From Chitinophagales bacterium (lineage in GTDB: Bacteria; Bacteroidota; Bacteroidia; Chitinophagales; Chitinophagaceae): a stretch of DNA of 64,000 nt. The notes under the pieces are model-generated. The model was not told the DNA's origin. It was given only the letters and a program-made list of their open reading frames with translations, and did no database searches. Below, piece after piece: positions 44,942-54,216 of the stretch. The translations under genes and the position numbers were made by a program. Within the stretch, counting starts at the first letter, position 1. Each line of letters opens with the position of its first letter. Location: assembly GCA_015655125.1 (NCBI GenBank), contig JAATFP010000019.1:29651-93650 (forward strand), given 5' to 3'.

Positions 44942-45442
44942 TTAAAACTCCAAAAACTCTTCCAGTTGAGTATCGATCGCACGCAGTGCGGTCGCATCCG
45001 AGAAGCGGTCGTTTTCATCCAGAAGTTTATCCACCACACTTATGGGAAGCCTGTTTGGATGAACGACCATCTTTAAATGCAACAGACTGCCGGTAAGATG
45101 TTCCATTCCACGAAGGTTCCCGGCCCGGCCGGTGGAAACACCCGTGAGCAGTACTTTCTTGTGCCACCACACTTTTGAAATATCGGTATTGTCGATCATC
45201 AGCTTAAGGATGCCCGGATAAGATCCGTTGTATTCCGGCATAATAATGATAAATGATTCTGCCGGTTTGAGATATTCATTTTCAAGATCGATGAACAACT
45301 GGTTTCTCGCCGACATATCATTTTCCTCCAGCAGCAGCACCCGGCAATCGATATTTTTCTCCTGTAAAAAGCGTTCATATTCAAGGCACACTTTTCTTGT
45401 ATTACTGTTCTTTCTATTTGTGCCGGAGATAATTGTTATCAT
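44942..45442 (-). CDS. NADPH-dependent FMN reductase family protein
   Basis: 166 aa flavodoxin-like fold. N-terminal phosphate loop SGTNRKNSNTRKV, the flavin-binding segment PEYNGSYPGILKLMIDN, and LLTGVSTGRAGNLRGMEHL are typical of the NAD(P)H:FMN/azoreductase or chromate-reductase group. Cytoplasmic. Not obviously in an operon (77 nt to the next minus-strand gene). Confidence 0.9.
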   Translation of the reverse strand: MITIISGTNRKNSNTRKVCLEYERFLQEKNIDCRVLLLEENDMSARNQLFIDLENEYLKPAESFIIIMPEYNGSYPGILKLMIDNTDISKVWWHKKVLLTGVSTGRAGNLRGMEHLTGSLLHLKMVVHPNRLPISVVDKLLDENDRFSDATALRAIDTQLEEFLEF

Positions 45443-45525
45443 ACTGGGATGTAAATTAATGCTGTTGGAGCTATTCTGCCAAACAAATTGTGTAACTCTT
45501 TGGTCTCATTTTTATACCGAATGGC

Positions 45526-45533
45526 TAAATTTG
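45526..45533 (+). promoter_or_regulatory. Candidate -7 element upstream of parA
   Basis: TAAATTTG fits TAnnTTTG; a TTTG 23 nt upstream (45499-45502) is slightly further than usual. The implied parA leader is about 190 nt and includes TTCCC-TGC-GGGAA (45678-45690). The region 45443-45733 has no convincing ORF. Confidence 0.4.
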
Positions 45534-45733
45534 CCAATCTATCGCCTTTTGGCGCAGATTTAATGAAATAACTATAAAATTATTCCGTTCTTTGCGACTC
45601 TTATCGCAGGGGCGGAAATGCAAAGTTAACGCACAGATATAAGAGAGATATTGACATTGCGAAAACTCAATTTACTCCTTTCCCTGCGGGAAAATCTTCG
45701 CGGTGAGAGAAAAAACGAGGAATACACTTACTT

Positions 45734-46534
45734 ATGGCAAGAATTATCGGTATTGCAAATCAGAAGGGCGGCGTAGGAAAAACCACCACTGCAATTAATT
45801 TAGCGGCGAGCTTTGCTATCCTGGAATACAGGACCTTGCTCATCGATGCCGATCCACAGGCGAATAGTACCACCGGTGTAGGGTTTGATCTGCACAACGT
45901 CACTAAAAGTCTGTACGATTGCATGGTAAACGAAGCACCTGCAAAAGATGTAGTTCTTAAAACGGATATTTCGCACCTCGATCTCATCCCATCGCACATC
46001 GATCTCGTGGGTGCCGAAATAGAAATGATCAATTATCCCAACAGGGAAAGCGTATTGAAGCGCATCATCGATCCGATCCGCGACGAATACGACTTTATCG
46101 TGATCGATTGTTCGCCATCTCTTGGACTGATCACCGTAAATGCATTAGTGGCGGCCGACAGCGTGGTAGTGCCTGTTCAAACGGAATTTTTCGCATTGGA
46201 AGGATTGGGCAAATTGCTTAACACGGTAAAGATCGTGCAAAACAGGCTGAACACCGATCTTAAAATAGAAGGTATTTTAATGACAATGTACGACGGAAGA
46301 TTGCGTCTCTGCAACCAGGTGGTGAGCGAAGTGCGCCGTCATTTTGAAGATATGGTTTTCAGCAGCATCATCCACAGGAACACAAAATTAAGCGAAGCGC
46401 CGAGCGTTGGGAAACCGGTTATTTTGTATGATTCCGACAGTAAAGGCGCCGTAAACTATCTCAACCTTGCCAAAGAGATCTTGCAGAAAAACAATCTTAC
46501 CAGGATCAACCAGGAAGATAAGGTGATGAATTAA
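45734..46534 (+). CDS. parA: Chromosome partitioning ATPase ParA/Soj
   Basis: 266 aa. Deviant Walker [15 protein letters not shown] at the N-terminus, switch/Walker B region [10 protein letters not shown] and [18 protein letters not shown]. No N-terminal HTH, so the small chromosomal Soj type. Works with ParB to segregate the origin region. Followed after 107 nt by parB. Confidence 0.97.
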   Translation: MARIIGIANQKGGVGKTTTAINLAASFAILEYRTLLIDADPQANSTTGVGFDLHNVTKSLYDCMVNEAPAKDVVLKTDISHLDLIPSHIDLVGAEIEMINYPNRESVLKRIIDPIRDEYDFIVIDCSPSLGLITVNALVAADSVVVPVQTEFFALEGLGKLLNTVKIVQNRLNTDLKIEGILMTMYDGRLRLCNQVVSEVRRHFEDMVFSSIIHRNTKLSEAPSVGKPVILYDSDSKGAVNYLNLAKEILQKNNLTRINQEDKVMN

Positions 46535-46641
46535 CCGATATGAAAATCTGGTCGGCTGAAATTTTAAAAGAAAATATTAATAATAAACTTCGTCGGTTAG
46601 CATATTCGCCGGTTGCGAATTGCTAATTGCCAATTATCATC

Positions 46642-47556
46642 ATGAGCGCTCAAAATAAAAAAGACGTTTTAGGAAAAGGCATCAGGAGCCTGCTCCAGAA
46701 TATAGATGCGGATCTTAAAACCACCTCCGGAAATCTCAAGACAGAGATCGTTGAAAAAAGCACCGCCAGTCAACGCATACCGCTCGACCAGATCGAAGTA
46801 AATCCGAACCAACCGCGGAAGGACTTTGATGAAACGGCATTGAGTGAACTGGCTGCTTCGATCAAGATACACAATATCATTCAGCCGCTGACGGTGACGC
46901 AGATCGGCAATGGCAAGTACAGGCTCATTGCATGCGAGCGCCGTTACCGTGCTTCGAAGATCGCCGGATTGAAAGATGTGCCGGTATATATCCGCGAAAC
47001 CAGCGACAGCCAGATACTTGAACTTGCGCTCCTTGAAAATCTTCAACGCGAGGATCTCAATGCCATTGAAATTGCAATCAGCTACAAAAGGTTGATGGAT
47101 GAAACAGATTATACGCAGGAACAGGTGGCAGAACGCATGGGTAAGGAAAGAAGTACCGTAACCAACTACGTGCGTTTGCTCAAATTGCCGCCCGATATCC
47201 AGGTGGCGGTTCGCAACGGTACTATCAGCATGGGGCATGCAAGGGCATTAATCAACGTTGATGTAGTGGACAAGCAACTATATATCTTTTCTGAAATAAA
47301 AAAGAATGCATTGTCGGTAAGGCAAACAGAGGATCTTGTAAGAAAAATCTACACCGGTTCTGATTCTGTTAAAAGTGCTGTAAAACCCGGATTGTCGCCG
47401 GCTTATAAAAAAATAGAAGATAATTTAGCGTCCTCTTTCGGCACGAAGGTGAAACTGGCGCACAGTAAAAAAGGTAATGGCAGCATCACATTCGAATATT
47501 ATTCGCTGGAAGAATTGAATTCCTTATTGGAAAAATTGAATATTAAAGTGAGCTGA
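46642..47556 (+). CDS. parB: Chromosome partitioning protein ParB/Spo0J
   Basis: 304 aa from the ATG at 46642 (MSAQNKKDVLGKGIRSLLQN); an in-frame start at 46627 is possible. ParB/CTPase domain: IPLDQIEVNPNQPRKDFDET and RLIACERRYRASKIAGL. The common GERRxR motif here has Cys98 in place of Gly. HTH: TQEQVAERMGKERSTVTNYV. The C-terminal dimerisation helix ends LEELNSLLEKLNIKVS. No parS site was found in the window. Its stop overlaps the next start by one base. Confidence 0.97.
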   Translation: MSAQNKKDVLGKGIRSLLQNIDADLKTTSGNLKTEIVEKSTASQRIPLDQIEVNPNQPRKDFDETALSELAASIKIHNIIQPLTVTQIGNGKYRLIACERRYRASKIAGLKDVPVYIRETSDSQILELALLENLQREDLNAIEIAISYKRLMDETDYTQEQVAERMGKERSTVTNYVRLLKLPPDIQVAVRNGTISMGHARALINVDVVDKQLYIFSEIKKNALSVRQTEDLVRKIYTGSDSVKSAVKPGLSPAYKKIEDNLASSFGTKVKLAHSKKGNGSITFEYYSLEELNSLLEKLNIKVS

Positions 47557-48167
47557 TGCTTTTTATAAGAACATTCATACTTTTTTGTTTGTGTACGATC
47601 AGCCTGACTGTTGTTTCGCAAAAGCGGGCAGTTGGCGAAGATTCCGTAGTGAAAATAAAGCCGGTCATCAGCGCAAATACCAAACTTCCAAAAGACACTG
47701 CCACTAATCCTTACAGTCCGCGCAAGGCCATCGTTCGCTCCGCGATCATTCCGGGCTGGGGACAGATCACCAATAAAAAATACTGGAAAGTACCGATTGT
47801 ATACGGTGCGTTGGGAACGACCGGCTATCTTTTCTTCCGAAATCTCAATCAGTATAAAGATGCCAAACGCGCTTACGTTCTCGCAACAGATACCATTACT
47901 TCAAACGACGTGTTGATCCCGGAACCCTATTACAGCGTACGTTTTCAGCCGGAAAGGATACGTGCGTTCCGGAATTCTGTTCGTCAAAACGTAGATTATT
48001 CGGTGCTGTTCTTTATTTTCTTCTGGGGATTGCAGGTAGCAGATGCCGCTGTGGACGCTCATTTGAAGACATTCGACGTGAGCGATGACATCAGCATGTA
48101 CTTCAAGGCCGGCTATAGCCCGATGGCGAGAACAAACGGAGTGAGTTTGGTCTTCGCCATCAAGTGA
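47556..48167 (+). CDS. DUF5683-domain protein
   Basis: 203 aa. N-terminal signal peptide or anchor (FIRTFILFCLCTISLTVVSQ), then KAIVRSAIIPGWGQITNKKY followed by WKVPIVYGALGTTGYLFF, the hallmark of DUF5683, and a second hydrophobic segment (DYSVLFFIFFWGLQVADAAV). Usually encoded just after parB in Bacteroidota, often before dapB, as here; role unknown. One-base overlap with parB implies coupling. Confidence 0.88.
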   Translation: MLFIRTFILFCLCTISLTVVSQKRAVGEDSVVKIKPVISANTKLPKDTATNPYSPRKAIVRSAIIPGWGQITNKKYWKVPIVYGALGTTGYLFFRNLNQYKDAKRAYVLATDTITSNDVLIPEPYYSVRFQPERIRAFRNSVRQNVDYSVLFFIFFWGLQVADAAVDAHLKTFDVSDDISMYFKAGYSPMARTNGVSLVFAIK

Positions 48168-48311
48168 TCTTCTTTTTATCATTGGAGAAACGAAGCAATC
48201 ACGAAATAGCCGTGAAATCTACCTTCTGTTGGGTATAGAACTTCCCTTAAAAAACTCTATTTTTATCGTCGCAACAGTTTCGATCACACATCACATCATA
48301 TATTTTTAATT

Positions 48312-49031
48312 ATGAAAATAGCCCTGATCGGTTATGGCAAGATGGGTAAAGCTATTGAAGAAATTGCTTTACGGAAAGGCCATACAATCAATTTAAAAAT
48401 AACTTCGGCCAATGCTGGTGAGCTTACCCGGGAAAACCTGCAATTGTGCGATGTAGCGATCGAATTCACCAATCCGCACAGCGCCGTACGTAACATTATG
48501 GCTTGCCTGGATGCCGGCGTACCGGTAATCAGCGGCAGCACCGGCTGGCTGGATAAAATGGAGAAAGTAAAAAATTATTGCACAGAAAAGAACGGCACTT
48601 TTTTGTACGCGAGCAATTTCAGCATCGGCGTAAATATTTTTTTTGAAATCAATAAGCGCCTCGCAGCTTTAATGGCCGTTCATAAAGAATATGACGTAAC
48701 CGTTGAAGAAATTCATCACACCGAAAAAAAAGATGCACCAAGCGGAACGGCCATCAGCATCGCCGAACAAATACTGGATCACAGCATCACAAAAAACAAA
48801 TGGATAAACGAAGCTGCAACGGAAGCAGCCCAATTATCCATCATCAGCAAACGTATAGATCCGGCACCAGGTACACATTCGGTAAAATACAGTTCCGCCA
48901 TCGACGACATCGAGATCATTCATACGGCGCACAACCGCAGCGGGTTTGCCACCGGCGCGGTAATGGCAGCAACCTATGTTTCCGTGCGCAAAGGAATTTT
49001 CACCATGCAGGATGTACTTGATATCAGCTAA
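48312..49031 (+). CDS. dapB: 4-hydroxy-tetrahydrodipicolinate reductase
   Basis: 239 aa. Reduces HTPA to tetrahydrodipicolinate, the substrate of DapD at 26058. Rossmann loop IGYGKMGKAIEE, VISGSTGW, the catalytic segment VEEIHHTEKKDAPSGTAISI, and IIHTAHNRSGFATGAV. Shorter than E. coli DapB (273 aa), as usual for this phylum. Its TAA overlaps the ATG of the following kinase gene. Confidence 0.96.
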   Translation: MKIALIGYGKMGKAIEEIALRKGHTINLKITSANAGELTRENLQLCDVAIEFTNPHSAVRNIMACLDAGVPVISGSTGWLDKMEKVKNYCTEKNGTFLYASNFSIGVNIFFEINKRLAALMAVHKEYDVTVEEIHHTEKKDAPSGTAISIAEQILDHSITKNKWINEAATEAAQLSIISKRIDPAPGTHSVKYSSAIDDIEIIHTAHNRSGFATGAVMAATYVSVRKGIFTMQDVLDIS

Positions 49032-50953
49032 TGCAGTTTTTAAAACACATACTTTCGGGCATTCTTTTTTTGGTGGCATCTTATTTCGCAAACGCGCAGC
49101 TAAAAGAACCGGATATCTTGCTGGCACAATTAAAACTGGCCACTAACAACAGGAGCAGGATCGATCTAAGCAACAGGCTATCGCTTGCGGTAAGATCTGC
49201 CGATCCGGACAGCGCCATGCGGCTTGCCGAACATATGGAGCAGCTTTCCGAAATTGAAAATTATCCATATGGCCGGGCCAATGCACATTTATGCATTGCT
49301 GCTGCCAGTACCATCAAAGGCAATTACGAAGAGGGTTTTGAACACATCGGGAAAGCTTACGCCATCAGTGAAAAGATCGGCAACGATTCTCTCAAAGGCG
49401 CGTGCCTGCTCAGCTTTGCAGGATATTACTACAACAAAAGCAACTACGACAAAGCGATTGAAAAAAGCCTGGCTGCCATTAAAATTTTCGAAAACTTACA
49501 TTACAGCACAGATGTGGTTCGTTGTAAAATATTGATGGCGCAAGTATACCAGTTAAAAAATGACTTGCCCAGGGCAGAAGTTATCCTCAAAGAAATATCT
49601 TCTGTTCCGATAAAAGAGATTAAAATGAAGGTTGCGGCCTTGCATACGCTGGCAAATGTTTATGGGATGGAAGAAAAATATGATCAGGCGCTTGCACTTG
49701 ACGGAGAAGGATTGGCGCTGTGTGACCGTGAAAATCTTCCCCATCTGAAATCGCAGTTGTATGATAATATGGCCAACTGCTACATGTACAGCGGGAAGTA
49801 CGATCTGGCAAAAAAATATTTTCATGAAAGCCTTTTATTGGATTCTACTTTTTCTAACCAAAAACAAATGGCCGACACTTATCTCAACCTCGGCCAGCTT
49901 TCGCAGCTGCAAAAAAAATATCCGGAAGCGATCGGCAACCTTCGCCATTCACTTTTGTTGTCTGCCCTTAAAGGCTATAAACAGGGATCCTACCAGGCCT
50001 ATTTATTGCTGAGTGAAGTTTTCAAAAAAAACAACCAGCCCGACAGCGCCATTGTTGCTTTGCAAACAGCCTACGACTATAAAGACAGCATGATCAACGC
50101 AAGTACGGAAAACAAGATAGCCGAACTTGAAACAATATACCAGACAGAGAAAAAGGAATCGCAGTTAAAATTGCAGGATGCAACGATCACGAAAAAAAAT
50201 TTCTTCATCCTCATACTTACGAGTGCCATCGCATTACTCACGCTCACCGGGTTTTTCTTTTACCGCAAACGCCAGTTCAAAGACAAACTATTATTTCAGC
50301 AGGAAGTGATGAGGCAGCAGGACCGCGCCACCAGGGCCATTATCGAAGCCGAAGAAAACGAGCGTAAGCGGATCGCCGGCGAATTGCACGACGGCGTGGG
50401 ACAGATGATGAGCGCCGCAAAAATGAACCTGTCTGTTTTTGAAAACGACCTGGATTTTAAAAACGAGCAACAAAAAATATCGTTTGAAAATGTGATAAGT
50501 CTCGTTGACGAAAGCTGCAGGGAGATCCGCAGCGTAAGTCACCAGATGATGCCTAATGCCCTTCTTAAAAGCGGGCTGGCCAGCGCAGTGAAAGAATTTA
50601 CCGACAAGATCGATGCCCGCATCATTAAAGTGAATTTGTATACCGAAGGATTGAATGACCGCATAGATCCCAATACGGAAACCGTTTTGTACCGTGTAAT
50701 ACAGGAATGCGTGAACAATGCACTGAAACACTCGCAGGCAAATCATCTTGATATTTCTTTGATAAAAGATAAAGACGGGATCGTAGCAACCATTGAAGAC
50801 AATGGCCGTGGCTTTGATATTGCGGACCAGGATAACCAGGATGGAATCGGTTTAAGAAACATCCTTTCACGCATCACTTATCTGAAAGGCTCCGTAGATT
50901 TTGATAGCAAACCAGGCAAAGGAACAGTGATTGCCATTCATGTTCCTGCATAA
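49031..50953 (+). CDS. TPR-sensor histidine kinase, tandem copy 1
   Basis: 640 aa. Signal peptide (ILSGILFLVASYFANAQ), TPR-like repeats to about residue 370 (YDKAIEKSLAAIKIFENL, YDLAKKYFHESLLLD, YPEAIGNLRHSLLLSA), one membrane span (FFILILTSAIALLTLTGFFF), coiled linker, HisKA_3 box KRIAGELHDGVGQMMSAAKM with H453, and HATPase motifs VIQECVNNALKH, IEDNGRGFDI and GIGLRNI. One-base overlap with dapB. Its catalytic half is closely similar to that of the next gene. The TPR region is predicted periplasmic. Confidence 0.93.
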   Translation: MQFLKHILSGILFLVASYFANAQLKEPDILLAQLKLATNNRSRIDLSNRLSLAVRSADPDSAMRLAEHMEQLSEIENYPYGRANAHLCIAAASTIKGNYEEGFEHIGKAYAISEKIGNDSLKGACLLSFAGYYYNKSNYDKAIEKSLAAIKIFENLHYSTDVVRCKILMAQVYQLKNDLPRAEVILKEISSVPIKEIKMKVAALHTLANVYGMEEKYDQALALDGEGLALCDRENLPHLKSQLYDNMANCYMYSGKYDLAKKYFHESLLLDSTFSNQKQMADTYLNLGQLSQLQKKYPEAIGNLRHSLLLSALKGYKQGSYQAYLLLSEVFKKNNQPDSAIVALQTAYDYKDSMINASTENKIAELETIYQTEKKESQLKLQDATITKKNFFILILTSAIALLTLTGFFFYRKRQFKDKLLFQQEVMRQQDRATRAIIEAEENERKRIAGELHDGVGQMMSAAKMNLSVFENDLDFKNEQQKISFENVISLVDESCREIRSVSHQMMPNALLKSGLASAVKEFTDKIDARIIKVNLYTEGLNDRIDPNTETVLYRVIQECVNNALKHSQANHLDISLIKDKDGIVATIEDNGRGFDIADQDNQDGIGLRNILSRITYLKGSVDFDSKPGKGTVIAIHVPA

Positions 50954-50987
50954 ATATACAAACAATTAAAAATTTCCTTGAACGATC

Positions 50988-52796
50988 ATGCGGAGAAAAG
51001 CGCTGTATATATTATTATTTTTCTGTTGTTGCTTCACTACCGGATCGGCGCAGCAAAAAACGGACAGCCTGCAAAATATCGTTAACGGCAATGCCAGCGT
51101 CACATCCAGGATATCTGCACTCGAAGAACTGGCGGATATTTATTCTACAAAAAATTTTGAGACGGCGATCGTATTTGCAGATGCAGGATTAAAATTATCC
51201 CTTTCGGCAAAAGACAGCAATGCTGCCGGCACGCTCAACAACATCAAAGGAAAAAGTTTTTATCTGAAAGGAAATTACGATAGCGCAGCATTCTTTTATT
51301 CTACGGCACTTAATTTTTTACATCATGTAAATGATCAAAAGGCGCGTGCAGAGGTACTGAATAATTCGGGCCGGCTTTACCGCAAATTGAAAGATTACAA
51401 CAAAGCTCTATCGATGTATAATGAAGCTTTCGATATCTATTTTGCCGCTAATGATGACGATGGAATGGCAACGATCTATAATGAATCGGGGGTGGTATTT
51501 GAATACATGGGTGATTTTAATGAAGCCATAACTCGTTATTCAAAGTCGCTGGAACTGCGAAAGAAATTAAAGGATGTTTTGGGCGAATCTTACAGCATTT
51601 CTTTCATTGGTGCAATTTATGTGAAGCAGCAAAAATACACCGAAGCGGCACTATACCTGCAACAGGCTTTACAGTTGCGCCGGACACTGAAAGACTCCTT
51701 TTCAACCGCGCTCAGCATCACCGACCTGGCGGACATGTATGGTGCAAAAAAAGATTATCAAAAAGCATTTGCTTATTACGATTCTGGTAATGCAATGGCA
51801 ATGCAGTTGAAATATCCACAGTTGCTGAGCGAAAATTATTTCAAGCTGTCGCAATTGTGGGAATTAAAAGGCGATGCTTCGCAATCATTGGCCTGGTACA
51901 AAAAATATACATCCGTAAAAGATTCGCTGTTGTCGGACAAAAAATTTGCCCAGATAGAAGAACTTAATACAAAGTATCAAACAGAAAAGAAAGAAGAACA
52001 ACTGATGATGCAGCGGAACGAATTGCGGCAAAAGAATTTTTTGCTTGCGTTAATCAGCATTATTTTCCTGCTTGCAATTGTACTTGCCTTTAGCCTGTAT
52101 CACAAAAGGCAGATCCGGCACAGGTTACAGTTGCAGGTGGAAGTGATGAAACAGCAGGATATTGCAACAAAAGCGATCATCGATGCGGAGGAAAATGAAC
52201 GCAGGCGCATTGCTGCCGATCTTCACGACGGCTTAGGGCAAATGATGAGTGCAGCAAAAATGAACCTGTCTGCATTCGAGCAACGTATTCCTTTTGAGAA
52301 CGAGGAGCAAAAAGTTTCATTTGAAAACATCATCAAACTTGTAGATGAAAGTTGTCGCGAAATAAGAAACGTGAGTCACCAGATCATGCCGAATGCCTTG
52401 CTCAAAAGCAGCCTTGCAGGCGCGGTAAAAGAATTCATCGATAAAATCGACAGTAAGGTGATCAAAGTGGCGCTGCATGCCGAAGGCCTGAACGACCCCA
52501 TCGATAAGAACACAGAAAGCGTGCTATACCGCGTCATCCAGGAATGTGTGAACAATGTATTGAAGCATTCCGGCGCAAACTATCTTGACATTGCGCTGAT
52601 CAAAGATGCCGATGGAATCTCGATCACGATCGAAGACAATGGAAAAGGATTCGTAGAATCCGATCCAAACCACAAAACCGGATTAGGCCTGAAGAATATT
52701 ATTTCCCGCGTGAGTTATCTCAAAGGAACCATTGATTTTGACAGCACGCCGGGGAACGGAACGTTGGTGGCAATTCATATTCCGGTAAACAGGTGA
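50988..52796 (+). CDS. TPR-sensor histidine kinase, tandem copy 2
   Basis: 602 aa. Signal peptide (ALYILLFFCCCFTTGSAQQ), TPR repeats with more standard helices than copy 1 (YNKALSMYNEAFDIYFAAND, FNEAITRYSKSLELRKKL, YTEAALYLQQALQLRRTL), one span (FLLALISIIFLLAIVLAFSL), HisKA_3 RIAADLHDGLGQMMSAAKM with H413, HATPase motifs VIQECVNNVLKH, IEDNGKGFVE and GLGLKNI. Starts 34 nt after copy 1. Duplication of the kinase with divergence of the sensor is evident. Confidence 0.93.
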   Translation: MRRKALYILLFFCCCFTTGSAQQKTDSLQNIVNGNASVTSRISALEELADIYSTKNFETAIVFADAGLKLSLSAKDSNAAGTLNNIKGKSFYLKGNYDSAAFFYSTALNFLHHVNDQKARAEVLNNSGRLYRKLKDYNKALSMYNEAFDIYFAANDDDGMATIYNESGVVFEYMGDFNEAITRYSKSLELRKKLKDVLGESYSISFIGAIYVKQQKYTEAALYLQQALQLRRTLKDSFSTALSITDLADMYGAKKDYQKAFAYYDSGNAMAMQLKYPQLLSENYFKLSQLWELKGDASQSLAWYKKYTSVKDSLLSDKKFAQIEELNTKYQTEKKEEQLMMQRNELRQKNFLLALISIIFLLAIVLAFSLYHKRQIRHRLQLQVEVMKQQDIATKAIIDAEENERRRIAADLHDGLGQMMSAAKMNLSAFEQRIPFENEEQKVSFENIIKLVDESCREIRNVSHQIMPNALLKSSLAGAVKEFIDKIDSKVIKVALHAEGLNDPIDKNTESVLYRVIQECVNNVLKHSGANYLDIALIKDADGISITIEDNGKGFVESDPNHKTGLGLKNIISRVSYLKGTIDFDSTPGNGTLVAIHIPVNR

Positions 52797-52865
52797 TTGG
52801 CGGGAACCTTCTGCCCTATTTAATTCATTTGCGAAATCTGCGGGAAATCCCTAACTTCCTTTTTT

Positions 52866-53510
52866 ATGAAGAAGGAAAAAATATCATTGGCAATCGTTGA
52901 TGATCACCAGATCGTAATAGACGGGATCAAATCGCTGCTGTTTGGTCACCCGGAATTTGTGGTGGAAATTGAAAGTACTCAACCCGAAAAGATCCAGCAA
53001 TTGCTTGCGATTCATCCGGCAGACATCCTCTTAACAGATATCATGATGCCGGTGATGAACGGTGCCGAACTTGCAAAAAATGTACACGCAGAATTTCCGG
53101 AAACAAAGATATTGGCGCTCTCCATGAGCGGCCAGGGCGATCTTGTGAACCAGATGATAGACGAAAGCAATATTGCAGGATATGTATTAAAAAACATCGG
53201 TAAACAGGAATTGCTGAAGGCCCTGGAAAAGATTTCCCGTGGAGGTGTTTATTTCAGCCAGGAAGTACTTGATGAAATGATAAAGGCCAGTGAAAAGAAA
53301 AAAAACAGTGAAGAAGTCCGTTTAACGCTCCGGGAAATTGAGATCATCCGTTTAATTGAAAAAGAATACAGCAACAAGCAGATTGCAGACAGCCTGTTCA
53401 TCAGCGAAAGAACCGTAGAGACGCATCGAAAAAATATTTTCAGAAAAACAAAAACCGCCAGCCTGATAGGTTTGATCAAATATGCTTATGAGCAGAAGCT
53501 GATTGTTTAG
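52866..53510 (+). CDS. NarL/FixJ-family response regulator
   Basis: 214 aa. Receiver with D12/D13 acidic pair and phosphoacceptor D58 (DILLTDIMMPVMNG), K in GYVLKNIGKQEL; HTH in LTLREIEIIRLIEKEYSNKQ and LFISERTVETHRKNIF. Sits 69 nt after the second kinase and is probably the shared output of both. Confidence 0.94.
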   Translation: MKKEKISLAIVDDHQIVIDGIKSLLFGHPEFVVEIESTQPEKIQQLLAIHPADILLTDIMMPVMNGAELAKNVHAEFPETKILALSMSGQGDLVNQMIDESNIAGYVLKNIGKQELLKALEKISRGGVYFSQEVLDEMIKASEKKKNSEEVRLTLREIEIIRLIEKEYSNKQIADSLFISERTVETHRKNIFRKTKTASLIGLIKYAYEQKLIV

Positions 53511-53595
53511 AGGGTTGGGATTTAGATAGTAAAGGTTTAGATTTTAAATAATCAAGCCCTGTAAGATTCCAAAATAGTTTTGACGATTTCACCGC

Positions 53596-54105
53596 TTAGT
53601 CATTGCTAAAAAAATATCCCGCCCGCACCGCAATTAACCCGATCGTTCCGCTTTTACTATAGCCATCGTAGGTTATTCCGACATCAAATTTTTTATTAAA
53701 AACATAGCCGCCACCTGCAGAATAGGCCAGTGCGGTGGCACCATCGATGCCTTTCACTTTTAAAAACCCAACGCCTGTTTTTGCCCCGATGTACAATTTA
53801 GATAAAGGGAAATATCTCACCCCAATGCGAACAGGAACGATCTTGTAACTGTGCAGATCTTTTCGCCTTCCGAACAAAGTGGTGAAGCCGGCATCACCGG
53901 TGAGCGCAAGGTATTTGATGATCCCATATTGAGCAAGCATATCTGCACCGCCACCCACCGACCACAATGGAAGATTATCCGTTGGCACAGCCAATATAAC
54001 GCCCCCTGAAAATTGAAAGCCTTTTACATCATTATGCAATCCTTGTTGCGCAAAGACATTACTCAGGCAACAAAAAATAAAAATGGTCGGTATTATTTTA
54101 AGCAC
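53596..54105 (-). CDS. Small outer membrane beta-barrel protein
   Basis: 169 aa. Signal peptide (IIPTIFIFCCLSNVFAQQ), then strands such as FQFSGGVILAVPTDNLPLWS, YLALTGDAGFTTLFG, PVRIGVRYFPLSKLYIGAKT and GVGFLKVKG, ending IGLIAVRAGYFF plus SND. Related in layout to the neighbour at 54217-54705. Function unknown. Confidence 0.75.
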   Translation of the reverse strand: MLKIIPTIFIFCCLSNVFAQQGLHNDVKGFQFSGGVILAVPTDNLPLWSVGGGADMLAQYGIIKYLALTGDAGFTTLFGRRKDLHSYKIVPVRIGVRYFPLSKLYIGAKTGVGFLKVKGIDGATALAYSAGGGYVFNKKFDVGITYDGYSKSGTIGLIAVRAGYFFSND

Positions 54106-54161
54106 GGTATTTTTATCTAAAACTAATAAGAATACGCTTCAATTGGAAACAATTTTATTTA

Positions 54162-54198
54162 AATAAAAACTCCGCAGAAATTCTGCGGAGTTTTTATT
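54162..54198 (-). terminator. Intrinsic terminator after the 54217 gene
   Basis: AATAAAAACTCCGCAGAA paired with TTCTGCGGAGTTTTTATT around A54180 (17-18 bp of dyad). On the minus strand a U-rich end follows; it lies 19 nt beyond the stop at 54217. Confidence 0.88.
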
Positions 54199-54216
54199 AC
54201 GTCGCATTTGTAGTAA

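Noticed and set aside
45443..45733. tRNA or small RNA gene before parA
   Set aside because: No cloverleaf or acceptor/TTCGA pattern found; only a possible promoter and a short TTCCC/GGGAA hairpin.
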